Assembly (NCBI GenBank): GCA_017601265.1
Contig: JAFNJA010000128.1
Coordinates: 1 to 5,789, forward strand
Direction of reading: 5' to 3'
Origin: Candidatus Brockarchaeota archaeon
GTDB lineage: Archaea > Thermoproteota > EX4484-205 > DTQO01
DNA length: 5,789 bases
Shown: positions 5,688 to 5,789 of the stretch, piece after piece
Numbering within the stretch: the first letter of the stretch is position 1
Layout of the letters: every line of letters starts with the position of its first letter
Made by a program: the position numbers and the translations under genes
Notes under the pieces: generated by a model
Told to the model about the DNA's origin: nothing
What the model saw: the letters and a program-made list of their open reading frames with translations, nothing else
Database searches by the model: none

Positions 5688-5789
5688 GCTCCCCATTGCT
5701 GGAAATCGTCTCTTCCGCCCTCTCCGAGTCCATAAGGGCTGGGACTCCCCTCCTCCTTGCAACCCTGGGCGAAGTTTACGCCGAGAGGT
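5684..5789 (+). CDS. Second ABC transporter permease (NupQ/RfuD-like), 5' fragment cut by the window edge
   Basis: The first 35 codons of a gene that runs off the window. Read from TTG at 5684-5686 it gives a short amphipathic lead-in, LEIVSSALSESIRAG, then TPLLLATLGEVYAER. The latter is the characteristic N-terminus of NupQ-type permeases (TPLLLAALGEVxxER, normally followed by GVxNLGxEG). This is the partner expected after a NupP-type permease. The TTG start overlaps the preceding stop (TTGA), a tight coupling arrangement; an in-frame TTG at 5696 is an alternative that would lose four residues. There is no ATG in the frame between the preceding stop and the conserved motif, so a non-ATG start is needed unless translation begins inside the first permease gene. 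Fold and partner are clear despite the short length; the exact start is less sure. Confidence 0.8.
   Translation, partial: MSSPLLEIVSSALSESIRAGTPLLLATLGEVYAER

Noticed and set aside
1..5789. Search for CRISPR repeats, tRNA genes, insertion sequences and att sites
   Set aside because: No regularly spaced repeats, tRNA-like cloverleaf, terminal inverted repeats or transposase motifs were seen; almost the whole window is dense, conserved coding sequence.

Overview
The window most likely comes from an archaeon, probably a thermophilic member of the Thermoproteota/TACK group. The clues are GC-rich coding DNA that uses AGG heavily for Arg and ATA often for Ile, short AT-rich TATA-like elements at the archaeal distance from two starts, a probably leaderless kinase mRNA, and a membrane-anchored rather than lipobox-type solute-binding protein. 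This placement is inferred from sequence style; no rRNA or marker gene is present.

Layout, all on the + strand: (i) 1-57, possible 3' tail of an upstream gene; (ii) 79-111, a compact promoter with a small dyad; (iii) 112-1653, an FGGY-family sugar kinase of xylulokinase-like type; (iv) 1654-1795, an intergenic region with a second promoter; (v) 1796-3055, a BMP-family (BmpA/PnrA/NupN-type) substrate-binding protein; (vi) 3056-3093, a gap with a T-rich tract; (vii) 3094-4593, a double-NBD ABC ATPase of the NupO/RfuB type; (viii) 4632-5687, the first permease (NupP type); (ix) 5684 to the window end, the start of the second permease (NupQ type), overlapping the previous stop codon and cut by the window edge. 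Every intergenic gap is shorter than 150 bases. There are no tRNA or rRNA genes, mobile elements or CRISPR repeats, and no credible minus-strand gene.

Taken together this is a BMP-type ABC importer (binding protein, fused ATPase, two BPD_transp_2 permeases) beside an FGGY sugar kinase. Known BMP importers carry nucleosides or, in spirochaete RfuABCD, riboflavin. FGGY kinases phosphorylate free sugars or polyols. The pair therefore suggests uptake of a nucleoside, sugar or polyol whose free carbohydrate is phosphorylated after import. The kinase has its own promoter, so the functional link rests on adjacency only. I see a known type of system with several lineage-specific features, not a wholly new one.
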